Below, piece by piece: positions 46,275-57,125 of a DNA stretch of 64,000 nt. Source of the stretch: Dermacentor variabilis (taxonomy: Eukaryota; Arthropoda; Arachnida; Ixodida; Ixodidae); the NCBI RefSeq assembly GCF_050947875.1, contig NC_134569.1, positions 187,852,067 to 187,916,066 of the forward strand. Direction: 5' to 3'. The notes below the pieces were generated by a model. That model did no database searches, was not told where the DNA came from, and saw nothing but the letters and a program-made list of their open reading frames with translations. A program made the position numbers and the translations under genes. Positions within the stretch are counted from its first letter, which is position 1, and each line of letters opens with the position of its first letter.

Positions 46275-47231
46275 ATGGATTGGAAGTCGTTGCGCAAACC
46301 GAAATTGCTGGAGCTAGCAAGAGAGTTGGGTCTGGATGTCTCAGACAAACTCAGAAAACCAGAACTGCTAAGGGCTATTCTTGAGTTAGAAGCTGAGGAT
46401 GACGAGCTGTCGGAATGCCTTGAGACCATTGAGGAGAGGGAGACGGCAAAAAGACAGGGGTACGAACGTAAAGTGCAAAATGAGAGACAGGAGCGAGAAC
46501 GTAAAGAGCAAAAAGAGAAAGAGAAAGAGGATCGCGACCGTCAACACGCTTTAGAAATGAAGCGTCTCGAGATAGAGATGGAACGCGCTCGTAATGGAAG
46601 TCAGGCACACGGTGCAGGAGAACGAGTATCGTTCAAAATGACTGACCTGATGCGGCCGTTTAAGCTTGGAGAGGACACTGGTTTGTTCCTGGTTAACTTT
46701 GAGCGAACGTGCGAGAAGCAGGGGTTCTCTCGGGAAACGTGGCCACAGCGCTTGCTCACTTTGTTACCCGGCGAGGCGGCCGACGTAGTCGTTCGCTTGA
46801 AGAGAGAGGAGGCAGAGGATTTCGACCAAGTGAAATCGAGTCTGCTAAAAAAGTACAGGCTGTCAGCGGAGGCGTTCCGTCGGAAGTTTCGGGAAAATGA
46901 GAAAGGCAGAAGTGAGTCGTATACAGAGTTTGCCTACAGGCTTATGTCAAACATGCAGGAGTGGCTCAAAGAAGAGAAAGCGTTTGGTGACGACGAGAAA
47001 GTACTGCAGTGTTTCGGGCTGGAACAGTTTTATAGTCGGTTACCTGAGAACGTGCGGTACTGGCTCTTGGATAGGCCAGACGTTAGCACGGTGGCTAAAG
47101 CCGCCGAGCTAGCCGAGGAGTTTGTGACGCGTCGTACTCTCGGAGCTAAGGACGGTCAAAAGGGTGAATTTGGCTCGAAGTTTGAGAGGCCGAAGTTCAC
47201 GCCCATGAGAGCAAGGGGGGGACACACGTAG
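46275..47231 (+). CDS. Gag-like ORF of the Gmr1-like element
   Basis: An intact 318-codon frame. The N-terminus carries a short repeated motif, LRKPKLLELARELGLDVS and LRKPELLRAILELE, resembling a small helix-loop-helix module. Residues 50-112 are highly charged and probably coiled coil (RQERERKEQKEKEKEDRD). From about residue 125 comes a Gag-type domain: FLVNFERTCEKQGFSRETWP, RLLTLLPGEAADVVVRL, KKYRLSAEAFRRKFREN and YTEFAYRLMSNMQEWL. Its position between the LTR and a zinc knuckle supports a structural Gag role. The zinc knuckle follows in another frame at 47329-47370, so the copy is frameshifted near 47231. Confidence 0.85.
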   Translation: MDWKSLRKPKLLELARELGLDVSDKLRKPELLRAILELEAEDDELSECLETIEERETAKRQGYERKVQNERQERERKEQKEKEKEDRDRQHALEMKRLEIEMERARNGSQAHGAGERVSFKMTDLMRPFKLGEDTGLFLVNFERTCEKQGFSRETWPQRLLTLLPGEAADVVVRLKREEAEDFDQVKSSLLKKYRLSAEAFRRKFRENEKGRSESYTEFAYRLMSNMQEWLKEEKAFGDDEKVLQCFGLEQFYSRLPENVRYWLLDRPDVSTVAKAAELAEEFVTRRTLGAKDGQKGEFGSKFERPKFTPMRARGGHT

Positions 47232-48130
47232 TGCGGATGCGAGTGAAAGCAGTCCGACCGAACGTAAGGAGACGGCGGCAGCCGAAGCCGAACGCAGAAA
47301 GCGGTTCGAGACGAGGCAAGCGCGCGTGTGTTATACGTGCCAGAAGCCGGGTGACTTTTCGGCGCAGTGTCCAGAAACAAAAGCAAAAGTCGAGTTTTTT
47401 GTCATTATGCAGCACTGACGAGAACATGAAGCTTCTCGAGCCTTACATGCGAGACCTCCTCGTGAACGGGAAAGAGTGCCGAGTGCTTCGTGATTCCGCA
47501 GCTACAATGGATGTAGTTCACGCCTCTTACGTAGAACCCGATATGATTACGGGCGAGTGCGCATGGATCAAGCAAGCCGTGGAAGCTCATAGCGTGTGTC
47601 TGCCCGTAGCAAAAGTGCTTATTGAAAGACCTTTCGGAGCACTTGAGACGGAGGCCGCACTGTCATCTATGCTGCCCCCCCCCCAGTACCCGTACCTATT
47701 TTCGAAGAGGTCCGATCACCTCCTGCGCGAGAAGGGGCTTTTGTTTAATGAAGCTAGCGTTCAGGCCTTAACCAGATCGAGATTTCGGGAGCTCGCTGCA
47801 AAGGCGGTAGTTGCGGGGCCGACGTTGTCGAACAATGAGAAAGGGCCGGAGGCGCAGCAAGCTGATAATCATCGCACGTCCGAACTGAATAAAATTGAGC
47901 CTGTAGAGTTGAAGGCACCAGATACTGGGGAGGAAATGCCCAACACGGGAAAGTTACAAGAGCTATCTGCAGATTTGCTCATCGCGCCTACGTCAGATGG
48001 ACTTAATAGGTTGCTAAAAGTCAGCCGGTTGGCTTTGATAGCCGAGCAAAAAAAGGATGGCAGCCTAGAAAACATGCGCTGCAATGTCAAGGAAGGTATG
48101 CCAAGAAAAATGCTCGTTTTGTGGAAAGAA
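47231..48130 (+). pseudogene. Zinc knuckle and protease region of the Gmr1-like element
   Basis: At 47329-47370 CYTCQKPGDFSAQC is a C-x2-C-x4-H-x4-C knuckle with Asp replacing His. A stop ends that frame near 47418. The next frame reads MKLLEPYMRDLLVNGKEC and VLRDSAATMDVVH, where D-S-A stands for the D-T/S-G active site, then PPPQYPYLFSKRSDHLLREK and a linker to SADLLIAPTSDGLNRLLKVS. The reading then runs straight into the integrase N-terminus (RCNVKEG) with a one-base frame change near 48100. No RT sequence lies in between. Confidence 0.82.
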
Positions 48131-48910
48131 GTGGGGTCCTGTACCGGAAGTATCTAGACCGCAGGGGAGTGGAGTTCGATCAGCTGATCGTGCCTCAGTG
48201 CTACCGTCAGGATCTGCTGCGCTTGTCGCATGGAGCTTCGTGGTCCGGACACCTAGGAGTTAAGAAGACTAAGGACCGTCTCTTGCAAGAGTACTATTGG
48301 CCAGGGTGTTTGCGTGCCGCAGAACACTTTGTGAGGACATGTGACACCTGTCAGCGGGTGGGCAAACCAGGGGACAAATCGAGGGCGCCGTTGAAGTTGG
48401 TACCTATCATTACGGAGCCTTTTAGACGGCTCGTTATTGATACAGTGGGACCTCTGCCGGTAACAATCACGGGGTACAGACACATTTTGACTGTGATCTG
48501 CCCAGCGACAAAGTTCCCTGAAGCAGTGCCGCTTAAAGAACTCAGCTCAGTTGAGATAGTCAATGCACTACTGTCCATATTTGCTCAAGTCGGTTTTCCT
48601 GCGGAAATTCAGTCAGGTCAGGGCACAGTGTTTACTAGCGCTTTGACGACAGCCTTTCTCGAAAGGTGCGGGGTAAAGCTGTTACACCGCTCAGTGTACC
48701 ACCCACAGTCGAATTCCCTTGATAAGCTCCACTTCGTCATGAAGCGCGTGTTGAGAGCATTGTGGTTTGAACAACAAACTGACTGGGAGCTGTGTCTGCC
48801 TGGAGTGATGTTTGCATTGAAGACCGCACCGCATGCGGCTACGGGGTTTTCGCCAGCTGAGCTGGTGTACGGTCGCTCGCTGCGGTCGCCGCTTCGCATG
48901 CTTCGAGACA
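48090..48910 (+). pseudogene. Integrase of the Gmr1-like element, catalytic residues changed
   Basis: The zinc-binding domain is intact: LSHGASWSGHLGVKKTKDRL then RTCDTCQRVG. The core shows RLVIDTVGPLPVTITGYRH with the first Asp. In the second block, IQSGQGTVFTSALT, Gly replaces the expected Asp, and in the third, PQSNSLDKLHFVMKRVL, Asp replaces Glu. It ends FSPAELVYGRSLRSPLRMLR at 48907. The rest of the C-terminus is deleted. Two of three catalytic positions are altered, so it should be inactive. Confidence 0.9.
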
Positions 48911-49063
48911 GATCACTGCCCTTTCCAATGGCTGCAGACCATCTCTTCCAAAAATGGCCGCCTCCTGCGCTAGAGCCTCACTTTGCAACAATATTCCTTT
49001 GAGGTGCGTTACAAAAATGGGAGTCTCAACGGTAACGCCGATGGCTTAAGTCGAGGCCCCTAA
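48911..49063 (+). pseudogene. Terminal RNase H fragment, downstream of the integrase
   Basis: 51 codons from a deletion junction: DHCPFQWLQTISSKNGRLLR, a TAG stop, then SLTLQQYSFEVRYKNGSLNG and NADGLSRGP before TAA. D-H-x-x-L-x-W-L and the closing N-x-A-D-x-L-S-R are the end of a Gypsy RNase H. Pol ends here and is followed by untranslated sequence and the 3' LTR. Confidence 0.9.
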
Positions 49064-49682
49064 CGTAGGAATCAGCCTCAAAGTTATTTGTTACTGATGT
49101 TTCTCTTCCTGAGGTAGGATCTTTAACATATTGCTTTTGTTTAGTGTTTCAAAGTCATGACGTGCTTTCTAGTGCAATTTTCCAATTTGTCGATGCGTTC
49201 TGAGTGCTGCTAGACTACTGTAAGGAACTAGGCAGTAGTATAAAAGGGGAAAGAGCCTGGCATGGCTTAGTGAGGGTTGTGTCGTGCTTGCTGACTGAGC
49301 GGTTGAGTTTCGGCGTAGTTCTAACGCTTGCTGGGAACGAGAAAAAAAATGGCAACTCTCCTGAAGTCACTTTGCAGTGTCCTGTGTGAACCTGAACGTG
49401 AGAACGAGGCCTTGTCTGTGCGCTGGGCTCAAGAAACGCCGAGGGACGACCGACTTCGGTTATGAGCATCATCGAGCGACATCCCTCCGGACAGCGGATG
49501 CAGTCCCCTGACCATCGGTATCTCCTTCTCCCGGCGGGACGGTCTGCTACGTTTCGCCTCCAACGTGCGGTATAGCCGGCGCGGATGCAACGTACGCCGG
49601 GGCTTCGCTCACAGCGGCGGACATTTTGGCCAGTTCAGCGCTGCCGCAGCGCCTCCTGCCAAGCGCGTCCAGGCATGTTTCA

Positions 49683-50017
<335 letters not shown>

Positions 50018-50559
50018 GCATGTTGGTGCCCACGCTCGTCAAAGCGCGGCAGCCGGGGAGAGGAGCTCCCCAACTTTGAAGCGAGGGAGTCTGACCGGCG
50101 CCGGCCCGGCGGGTACGTCACTTCCTGTCACAACGTGTCCGTCCGCCGCCGTCACGGGCGCCTCTTTCAGAGCCGTTCCTTCTTGCCCTCGACTCCGAGA
50201 GTATAAAAGCAGCTGCCCCCGGACGCCAAGAGAGGCTTCGAATTCTTCCGTCGAGTAACGTGCTCTCCCGTCTCTCCACTTCGGTCGACCTGACCGGCCG
50301 CTCTTTTGCGATGCTATAATAAACAAGTTGTTCTGTTAGCAATCGACTTATCCTTTGCCAGGACCTTCGGATGCTTCCAGCTGTGCCCCAGGCCGCCAGG
50401 CCAACGCTACCCTTGGGGCTTGCGATCCAGATGCCGCACCCTGCGTGCGCGTGAGCCCCCACCGAGGAGCCAAGCGACCAATGGGAGTCCAAGACATCGG
50501 GCCTGCACAAGGGACGCATCAAGCGCCCTTGCATGACGGTGCAACGAGACAGAGGTACG

Positions 50560-50680
50560 AAACAGACTTCGACTGTCTTCGCTGCGCAGAGGGCGGAGGG
50601 AACTTCTATAGTTCAGGGCACAAGTTTTCCACCTAATAAGTAGTTTACTTGCACAAATTCGCGTTGGCTAAAGTCGCAAC
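50560..50680 (+). repeat. Dispersed repeat ending TTGGCTAAAGTCGCAAC (copy 1)
   Basis: Shares GACAGAGG, CTTCGCTG, TAATAAGT/TAATAAAT, TTTACTT and GGCTAAAGTCGC/GGCTAAAACCGC words, in order, with 53508-53632. Probably an old dispersed element; its left end is not visible. Confidence 0.45.
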
Positions 50681-50899
50681 ATTTCTAGCAGAGGGGCGGG
50701 TATGATTCTGAGCTTCGCACACGCAAGAGAGCGCAGTGCTGATTCTCGGCGATTGGAACTCGTGGAACTGACGCCGGTGCACCGACGGGCGAGCCACTGT
50801 CTTCGAGGCGATTCGACCAAAATCCGGACCTCTTCGTGGTAGGGGAGATTAGTGAAACCGATACCATGACCAGCCATGACACAACTCAGTGAAAGCTGA

Positions 50900-51570
50900 C
50901 ATATCGCACCAACGGCCTTCCATGGCCGTCGTTTAAGCTGCCACAAGGCCGTCTGTCAAACCGGCAGACCTTCCACAGTCTATAGATCCACCGAAAGCAC
51001 CGGTTCGACATGCTGGAAGGACCTTATTGGACACTGCCTTACATCTTCACTTGCGAAAAACTGCATAGTGACTTTCGGCACCGAAACTGACTTTCTGCAC
51101 CAAGGAACGGCAGCTGAAGTTGCCAAGTTTTTCGTAAACAGCACATTGCTCGGTAGCTCCAACCGTCGTCATTACAGATCGCGGAACAGCCTTCACAGCA
51201 GAGCTTGCGTAGTGCTTGATGAGAATAGGACCATAGGATCCATTCGCATCAAGCACCTATTATCAACAGTAATCAACCATGCGAACTATCGGAACGGACC
51301 ATTGAAAAAACACCGACTATCATTCTTAAACCAATAGTTCGATTGAAGCAAACTCTAGTTGACGTGCTCTCATCGTACGTTGACGTTCATCATAAGATGC
51401 GACCTTTGCTTACAACACGGCACCTTCGCTTTATCACCTTTGCTTATAACACGGCCTCACAAACGGCAACTAGAGTCACACAATTTAAACTTGTATACGG
51501 CCGTGCAGTTATCACAACATTGAATTCACTGCTGCTAGTAAGTGAACATGAACGCGATATGAGCCCAGTG
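50900..51570 (+). pseudogene. Gypsy integrase fossil
   Basis: Pieces in order: LHQGTAAEVAKFFVNSTLLG, then a decayed T-D-R-G-T-A-F-T-A-E-L-x block near 51175-51205, KQTLVDVLSSYVDVHHKM, FITFAYNTASQTATRVTQF and KLVYGRAVITTLNSLL. It is related to the integrase at 36670-37392 but more decayed. Frameshifts near 51140 and 51340. Confidence 0.78.
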
Positions 51571-53460
51571 ACAAAGTGTAGATATTCATCCCAGTACCAC
51601 GTCATAGGCTGTGTGAAAAACTTCTTTGCCGATGTTTTTGGCGCAATGAAGTATTTCTACGATGAAGTCAAGCCTGCCGGACATGAACGTTCGAGGGGAC
51701 GCAACATTACGGAGTGTGCACACTGTCCACGTTAGAACCTGATTATGACAGGAAGCTAAAAGGACCACCCAACCTCACTCCGTGATACAACATAGCCTCA
51801 CCAAAACACATACGCTGTGTGTCTGTTTTTTTCGCATCGGGACGATGCGCAATCAGAGGGAAGATAGTGTCATGCCATGTGGCCTTCATTCAAGTAGCAC
51901 GTACATGGCATTGGACGCAGCAAGCGTTGCAACAAATTGAAACACCAACAGCGTCCATCGCGATAAGGATCTTCGAGAAACAGAAGAGGTACACAGCTTC
52001 GCTGTAAAAAAATAATTAATGAAAAACATTACGAACCCTTTCCTTGCCGGAAAATGGCGGTAAGCGAAACATGTCCTGCGTGCACCTGACCTTCGTCACG
52101 GATAAGTAACCCACAGGTAACGGCGCCGTACTGCTTCGGCCTCCCGCTTCCTCAGCTCGGTATCTTCTCGTTGCTGTCGGATTGCCTGGGCACGGTCAGC
52201 TCTATGGATCGGCGCGCCCACGCCGTATGCTTTCACGGGTGAGTTCGCGCCGCCGCTCGTCGAACGCTGCCAGTTCCTCGGGGGAATCACAACGTGCTGC
52301 CGTATCCGCTTTCCGAGAATGAACAGAACGGAAACGAAGCCGGCGCAGCGCGCGCGACACCCTTTTCTGCCCTTTCCCTCTCTGGCGGAAGCGAAACGGC
52401 TCTGATTGGTTGCGTAATCGTTGCTAATGGCTCACGCTCCGACGCCATCGCAGCTGTCAACACATCAAACCGCCTTTTCCAGCAGTTGCTGTGCTCTGGG
52501 GAAATTTGGTTTTTCTGCCACTACAACGCCACTTGTTAGCCAATAAATCTTCGCTTGAAAACCCAACTGCACCTCGCGGCCCCGCGGGGGCGCAAGTACC
52601 CTTCGAAAAGCTGCCGTCAAAGAGGTTTAAGAAGGATTGCTGCGGTGCACGCTGCCGCAGCTTCTTACGAGGTAAGATCAAGCCGGATCAAGTCAACGCT
52701 TGCACCTCCTTCGGCCGTGAAATACAGCCTTGTCTAGTGATGACCGCGGACAAATTAAATGCTATGCCTCTGGAAACGCAAAGCTGGGAAAAATCGAAAA
52801 CAAGAGCTGGTTCTTCCCAACGATAGTAGCTTCGTCGCCTGAGATTCACGACGTGAACTCCAACAAAATTTGGCATGAATTTCAGGCTTGCGCCTAAAAT
52901 GAGTAACTCCAAGATGCACGTCGTCCGGCATCTGTATGACAATACAGGCCATGTTGAACTCGTTTCAAGAGTGAGGAAAACGCTTTTTTTTTCGTTTATT
53001 ATGGGCAAATTTTTTATCGTGCCTCTCTTCAGATGGCGGTGGTCCATATTAAGGCGTAAGCCTTTAGTGGCTCATGAGTGTCTGTGCACAGTCCGTGGTG
53101 AACGCAGGAAAGCAGTGATCACCGGCGAGGGGAGCAAAGAGAGGAGGCGCCATGCCAGTCGCGCTGTGGGGCAGGGCGCGTGGGAGAGCGCGGACACGCG
53201 CGTGGGGGTGCGCGCACATCGGCGACAAACTCTGCAGCCATAAGGCTGTGATTGCATCCGATGCTCGCGGCCACGGCGGCGTCCGTGCGCAGAACAGTTG
53301 AGACAACAGCAACAGAGGCAATCATATATATGATTTCCCCTATCGCAGTTTCGCTCAGCAAAGTGGCCATAGATTTTCATCTTGGCGACATCATTTTCGC
53401 ACCAGAATTTTTTCTTTCATTCTCCTAAGTTGCCCTACAAGGAAGCCAAAGCATGTGGAC
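51571..53460. other. No gene recognised; several repeat-like segments
   Basis: 52096-52290 on the minus strand has an Arg/Glu-rich frame (IRQQREDTELRKREAEAVRR) of low complexity without an assigned family. 52560-53240 is GC-rich with frames on both strands. None shows splice sites or a domain that supports a gene. Confidence 0.4.
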
Positions 53461-53507
53461 TGAACAAGGGAGGCAGCAAGCGGCGTTGGGAGGCGGTGGC
53501 GGGAGAC

Positions 53508-53640
53508 AGAGGCGTTCTTCAACGGCCTTCGCTGAGGAGGGGACAGAGTTATCTTCTTCAGCTCTGGCCATAAGTACGCCCCCTTAATAAATTATCTACT
53601 TTGATAAATTGGTGTGGGCTAAAACCGCGACTATATTACG
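53508..53640 (+). repeat. Dispersed repeat ending GGCTAAAACCGCGAC (copy 2)
   Basis: Second, diverged copy of the repeat at 50560-50680, with TAATAAATTATCTACTTTGA and GGTGTGGGCTAAAACCGC. Confidence 0.45.
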
Positions 53641-56600
53641 GATAACGGCATTTATACTTTGCCTAGACCTCATACAGTGTGCACCACTGTGATAGACGTA
53701 AATGGTCGCATCATTAGGTAAAGCACTAAATTCAGTAATTAAACTACAATTGGTAAGCGAATATTTCAATTTAGAAGTTTTAATAAAGACTTACCTGATT
53801 CCTTTTTCTCTCTGGCAGCAAAAAACATCAAAGACAATGAGTTAGCTTACTTCCACTTTCGACATACCGAAGTAGAAAATTTTATTTAGACATATTCTTA
53901 CATGAGAGTGAAACAAGCTGTTGCCCTTTCGAAATTTTTTTATAATATGAATACCATGGAATATACCTACAGAACACTCATTAATAAGTCTTGTTTGAAG
54001 CCAATTATTGAATTAAAATCTTCTCACGGAAGAAAAGTGTTTTTATGGAGGGACAGAAACCGAAGGTCCACGAAAGAGGTGTGGTCGATGGGGGTTAGAC
54101 ATTTCGGCTTCCACGTAGAAGCCTTGTATCCAAGTGTGTGCCTAAATAGACAACATTCTGCAGGGAGCTGTGGCAGCAAATAGAAAACTTGTGCCGCTGA
54201 GCATGTGCCACTTGGGATATGCCCGGGCGTCCGACCTATTTGGCTTGAGTGCAGCCCGAGGAGACATTTTTTTTTTTCGGGAGTAATCCGCGAGGTAATT
54301 TCTGCAAGTGCGTATTCTGAAAGCTGGCCTACTTGTCAAGTCCACGGACACTGTGATGCTATTTGAAGGCAGCGTTTTTAGCTTTGGTACCTGGATGAGG
54401 GTGGCTTACATTCCTGCGTCTCGTATTGTCACGCGTCATGGGTATGTGGAGGGCATGGAATTCAGAGAGCCTGTGGCTAAAAGCACTTCCAACGCATCCT
54501 TTCAACTTTTAATTACAGATACGCCCACGGTCCGGTAGTTCTTTATGGAAGTACGTCGGACGTATCTCGTTGGTTTCACGTAAACTTGCGCGGCGTTAGC
54601 ACGCGGGAAAGCTAAATACGCGCTTTCGTCGCGTCAAATTTCTGCTGTGTGTGTTGCAGGGAAGCGTGCCTGAGCGAGGCCCAACTGACGCATATCGGTG
54701 TGCTTATCATTGCTGCAAGAATTGCCGCGTGTTCTTCCACCGCGTTTACGCGCGCTTTCGCAGAAAGAAGAAAGCATTTCCTTGGCTGCCACTCTATGCG
54801 ATACTGTGCATAGCAACGGGGGCTTCTCGCTAATGCACAAATAATGCAATTACGTTCCCTTGCCGATTCGCGTGATTGATTGGTGAAAATTTGTCTGTGT
54901 TGACTGCTGTTGTTCGTATATTTCGCCAATACCAATATCTCGAAATCGAAGCACCTATGCTATAATAGCCGGAAATATTTGTATTACCTGAAATAATAAA
55001 ACGCAACTCTTCATGCAACTGTTAGTATATCCGCTGACTGCACATCAAGTCGGATTCAGTTTTCGTTCGTGAACAGGTGCGAGGGCCCCTCGTCCTGCCG
55101 CTTGCTTTGCCGCTCATATGCCGTTTCTTCTTGACGCATTTACGGATGACTGTGCTTCAATAATACCGCTATGATGACTACTAACAAAACCTTGGAAATC
55201 GCTAGCGCGTTTGCACTTTGCACAGTGTCGCACAAGACGTCTTGCTTCTGCACACGTTTGAAAGCATGCTCGGCCATGTCAGCCACACTTATACTCTGAT
55301 GCTTTTTCGTCTGCTGAAAGTAGGGTATGGTGTAAGTGAGGTTTTGTGTAAATGTGAGGCGAAATCTACGTGCAGTAGCTCAATGTGATGGGAACCAGTG
55401 ACAGCGCGTCCGGGGTCTCGCTTTTGTAATGGAACACGTGTTGAAGTAACTGCAAGACCTCCGTGCATTACATGCAGACAGAGTATCAAATGCGCAAAGT
55501 GTACATTAATTAACCTTCGGGAAAGTATAAATCCGCAGAATTTGTGTGGGACATACAACAGTTTGGAGTCGGAGGACATTGTACTAAGAGTTCCAAGTTA
55601 CACGTTCTTAGTGCCGTGGTAGAATCTGTTTGCTATTATTAGCTAGGTAGTCGAGTTCACTACCAACAAAATAGACATTCCTTTGTTTGTTTGTCTTTTC
55701 TCTCTCTTCGACAGTTGACCTCACGTTGGGGAAACCATTGTCGCCGCTTACATCTTACAACGGCGAGCTGACGGTGAGCAGTGAATCCTCACCACTGCCC
55801 GGCAGCCACATTCATCGGTCGGTCGGGCTATTTCTTTAAATTAGCTTCTTTCCCTGTGTTTACATTGACTTGAGAGCAAATGTAAACAACAGAAGAATAA
55901 ACATTTGGTAAAAATAGTGCAATAAATGTATTTGAACCGATGACTGCAATGTCCAATATATGCGGCGGTCGGATGATAGCCAGGACGAACTCCTTGCTGT
56001 CATCTTGCAAGGTCAGATGTTAGCAAGTTAAAAAAGCTTTTAGCCTCGCCCCAAACAAGCTACTCCAAAAACAAGTAATCAAGAAAAGAAAGATTGGGAC
56101 GGGTATCAAAACCCGGCACCCAGCGTTGGAAGCGAACATTTGACCGCAACGCCAAGACCAGACAATGGGCAGGAACTTCTGTATTTGCTATATTAACAAC
56201 TAACTGCAAACTTAAGAGGTTCCTGCCGCATTAATTTTGTTGTTATGGGTGTCTCTGAAGTTCACTTCGGAAATGTACGTACATTCTACTTTTTTTTATA
56301 ACGTGTTCTCCTAAAGCCTCCTCTGGGAGCCCCTTTCGTTAGGAAATGGAGCTCTCGGCCGCGCCGACTATAACAAAGCGAGCTACTAGACGTACATTCT
56401 CCCATACGTTTGCAGCAGCCTGCGTAACACATTTCATGGTAACAAGGTATATGTTCGTAGGATGCATAGTTCTCTATGTATTGTAACCACTCTGAAAGTA
56501 ATGTGAAGCTTCTTCGGGTGTAGTTTTACGGAAAAGGTTTCCCCTTATGCATCCGGTGTATATCTTAGGATTCTTAATGAACCTTCGCTTGCAGGTTCGA

Positions 56601-56906
56601 CATGCCATTAGACATTTCGTTGAAGAAAACGCGAGCGCGGTCGACAGGTTTACGCAGTCCTGGCGTGCTTTTTACAATCGTCAGTAATAATGTATAACAA
56701 AATTGGGAAAAAGAAACTTCCAAAGTGATGCATGTCTTGCTCTTGTATGCCGCAGTGTCGTCTTTGCCTTCCTGGCTTTTGTCCCTGGTTTTACATAGGG
56801 CACTGACCGTCATTATGATTGTTCTAGTATCTAGCTATGTTCGCGTAGCAATGCAACTTGCAAATGTTCAATAAAAATTTGCAAAATCGCATTTATATAT
56901 TTATTC
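53641..56906. other. Mostly unassigned DNA around a candidate microexon
   Basis: Apart from the 17-nt candidate at 53795-53811 and an exon-like segment on the plus strand at 55715-55773, no coding feature is supported. Base composition is AT-rich with no recognised transposon. Confidence 0.4.
53795..53811 (-). CDS. Candidate 17-nt microexon, possibly channel exon 2
   Basis: A 17-nt stretch lies between a strong acceptor (GTTTTTTGCTGCCAG before 53811) and a consensus donor (CAG|GTAAGT after 53795) on the minus strand. Its phases (one base in, five codons EKKES, one base out) bridge the signal-peptide exon at 59533-59612 to exon 3 at 44826, giving Arg and Asp at the two split codons. An alternative is a first exon beginning ATG in the same frame at about 53826 (MFFAAREKKES). 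With this chain the segment ahead of beta strand 1 is much shorter than usual and lacks the family's Y-D-x-x-I-R-P element, so another exon may be missing. Confidence 0.35.
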
Positions 56907-57125
56907 GCCGCATTAGCCTAGTGGCTATGTGACTGTGCTCGTGAGCGCAAGGTCGCGGGTTCGATCCCGATCAGCGGCGCCCGCATTCCTATGGAGGCGG
57001 AATGCAAGAGCGCTCGTACGTGTTCCGTGCATTAGGTGCACGTTAAAGATAACCAGATGACCGGAATTAATCCAGAGCCTATGGCGTGCCTCAATCACAT
57101 CGTGGTTCTGGGCCGTAAAGCCTAG
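56907..57125 (+). mobile_element. SINE with a different tRNA head
   Basis: The head folds as a tRNA: acceptor GCCGC/GCGGC, A box TAGCCTAGTGG (56914-56924), B box GGTTCGATCCC (56958-56968), anticodon stem TGTGC/GCGCA. The body shares GCATTAGGTGCACGTTAAAG and GGCGTGCCTCAATCAC with the Ruka-type copies, so head and body combine differently here. Confidence 0.8.

Noticed and set aside
52096..52290. Arg/Glu-rich minus-strand frame
   Set aside because: Low complexity, no splice sites, and no recognised family.
54612..54840. Cys-rich frame YRCAYHCCKNCRVFFHRV on the plus strand
   Set aside because: It resembles a zinc-finger motif, but the cysteine spacing does not fit nuclear receptors or any other family I can name, and there is no convincing downstream donor.
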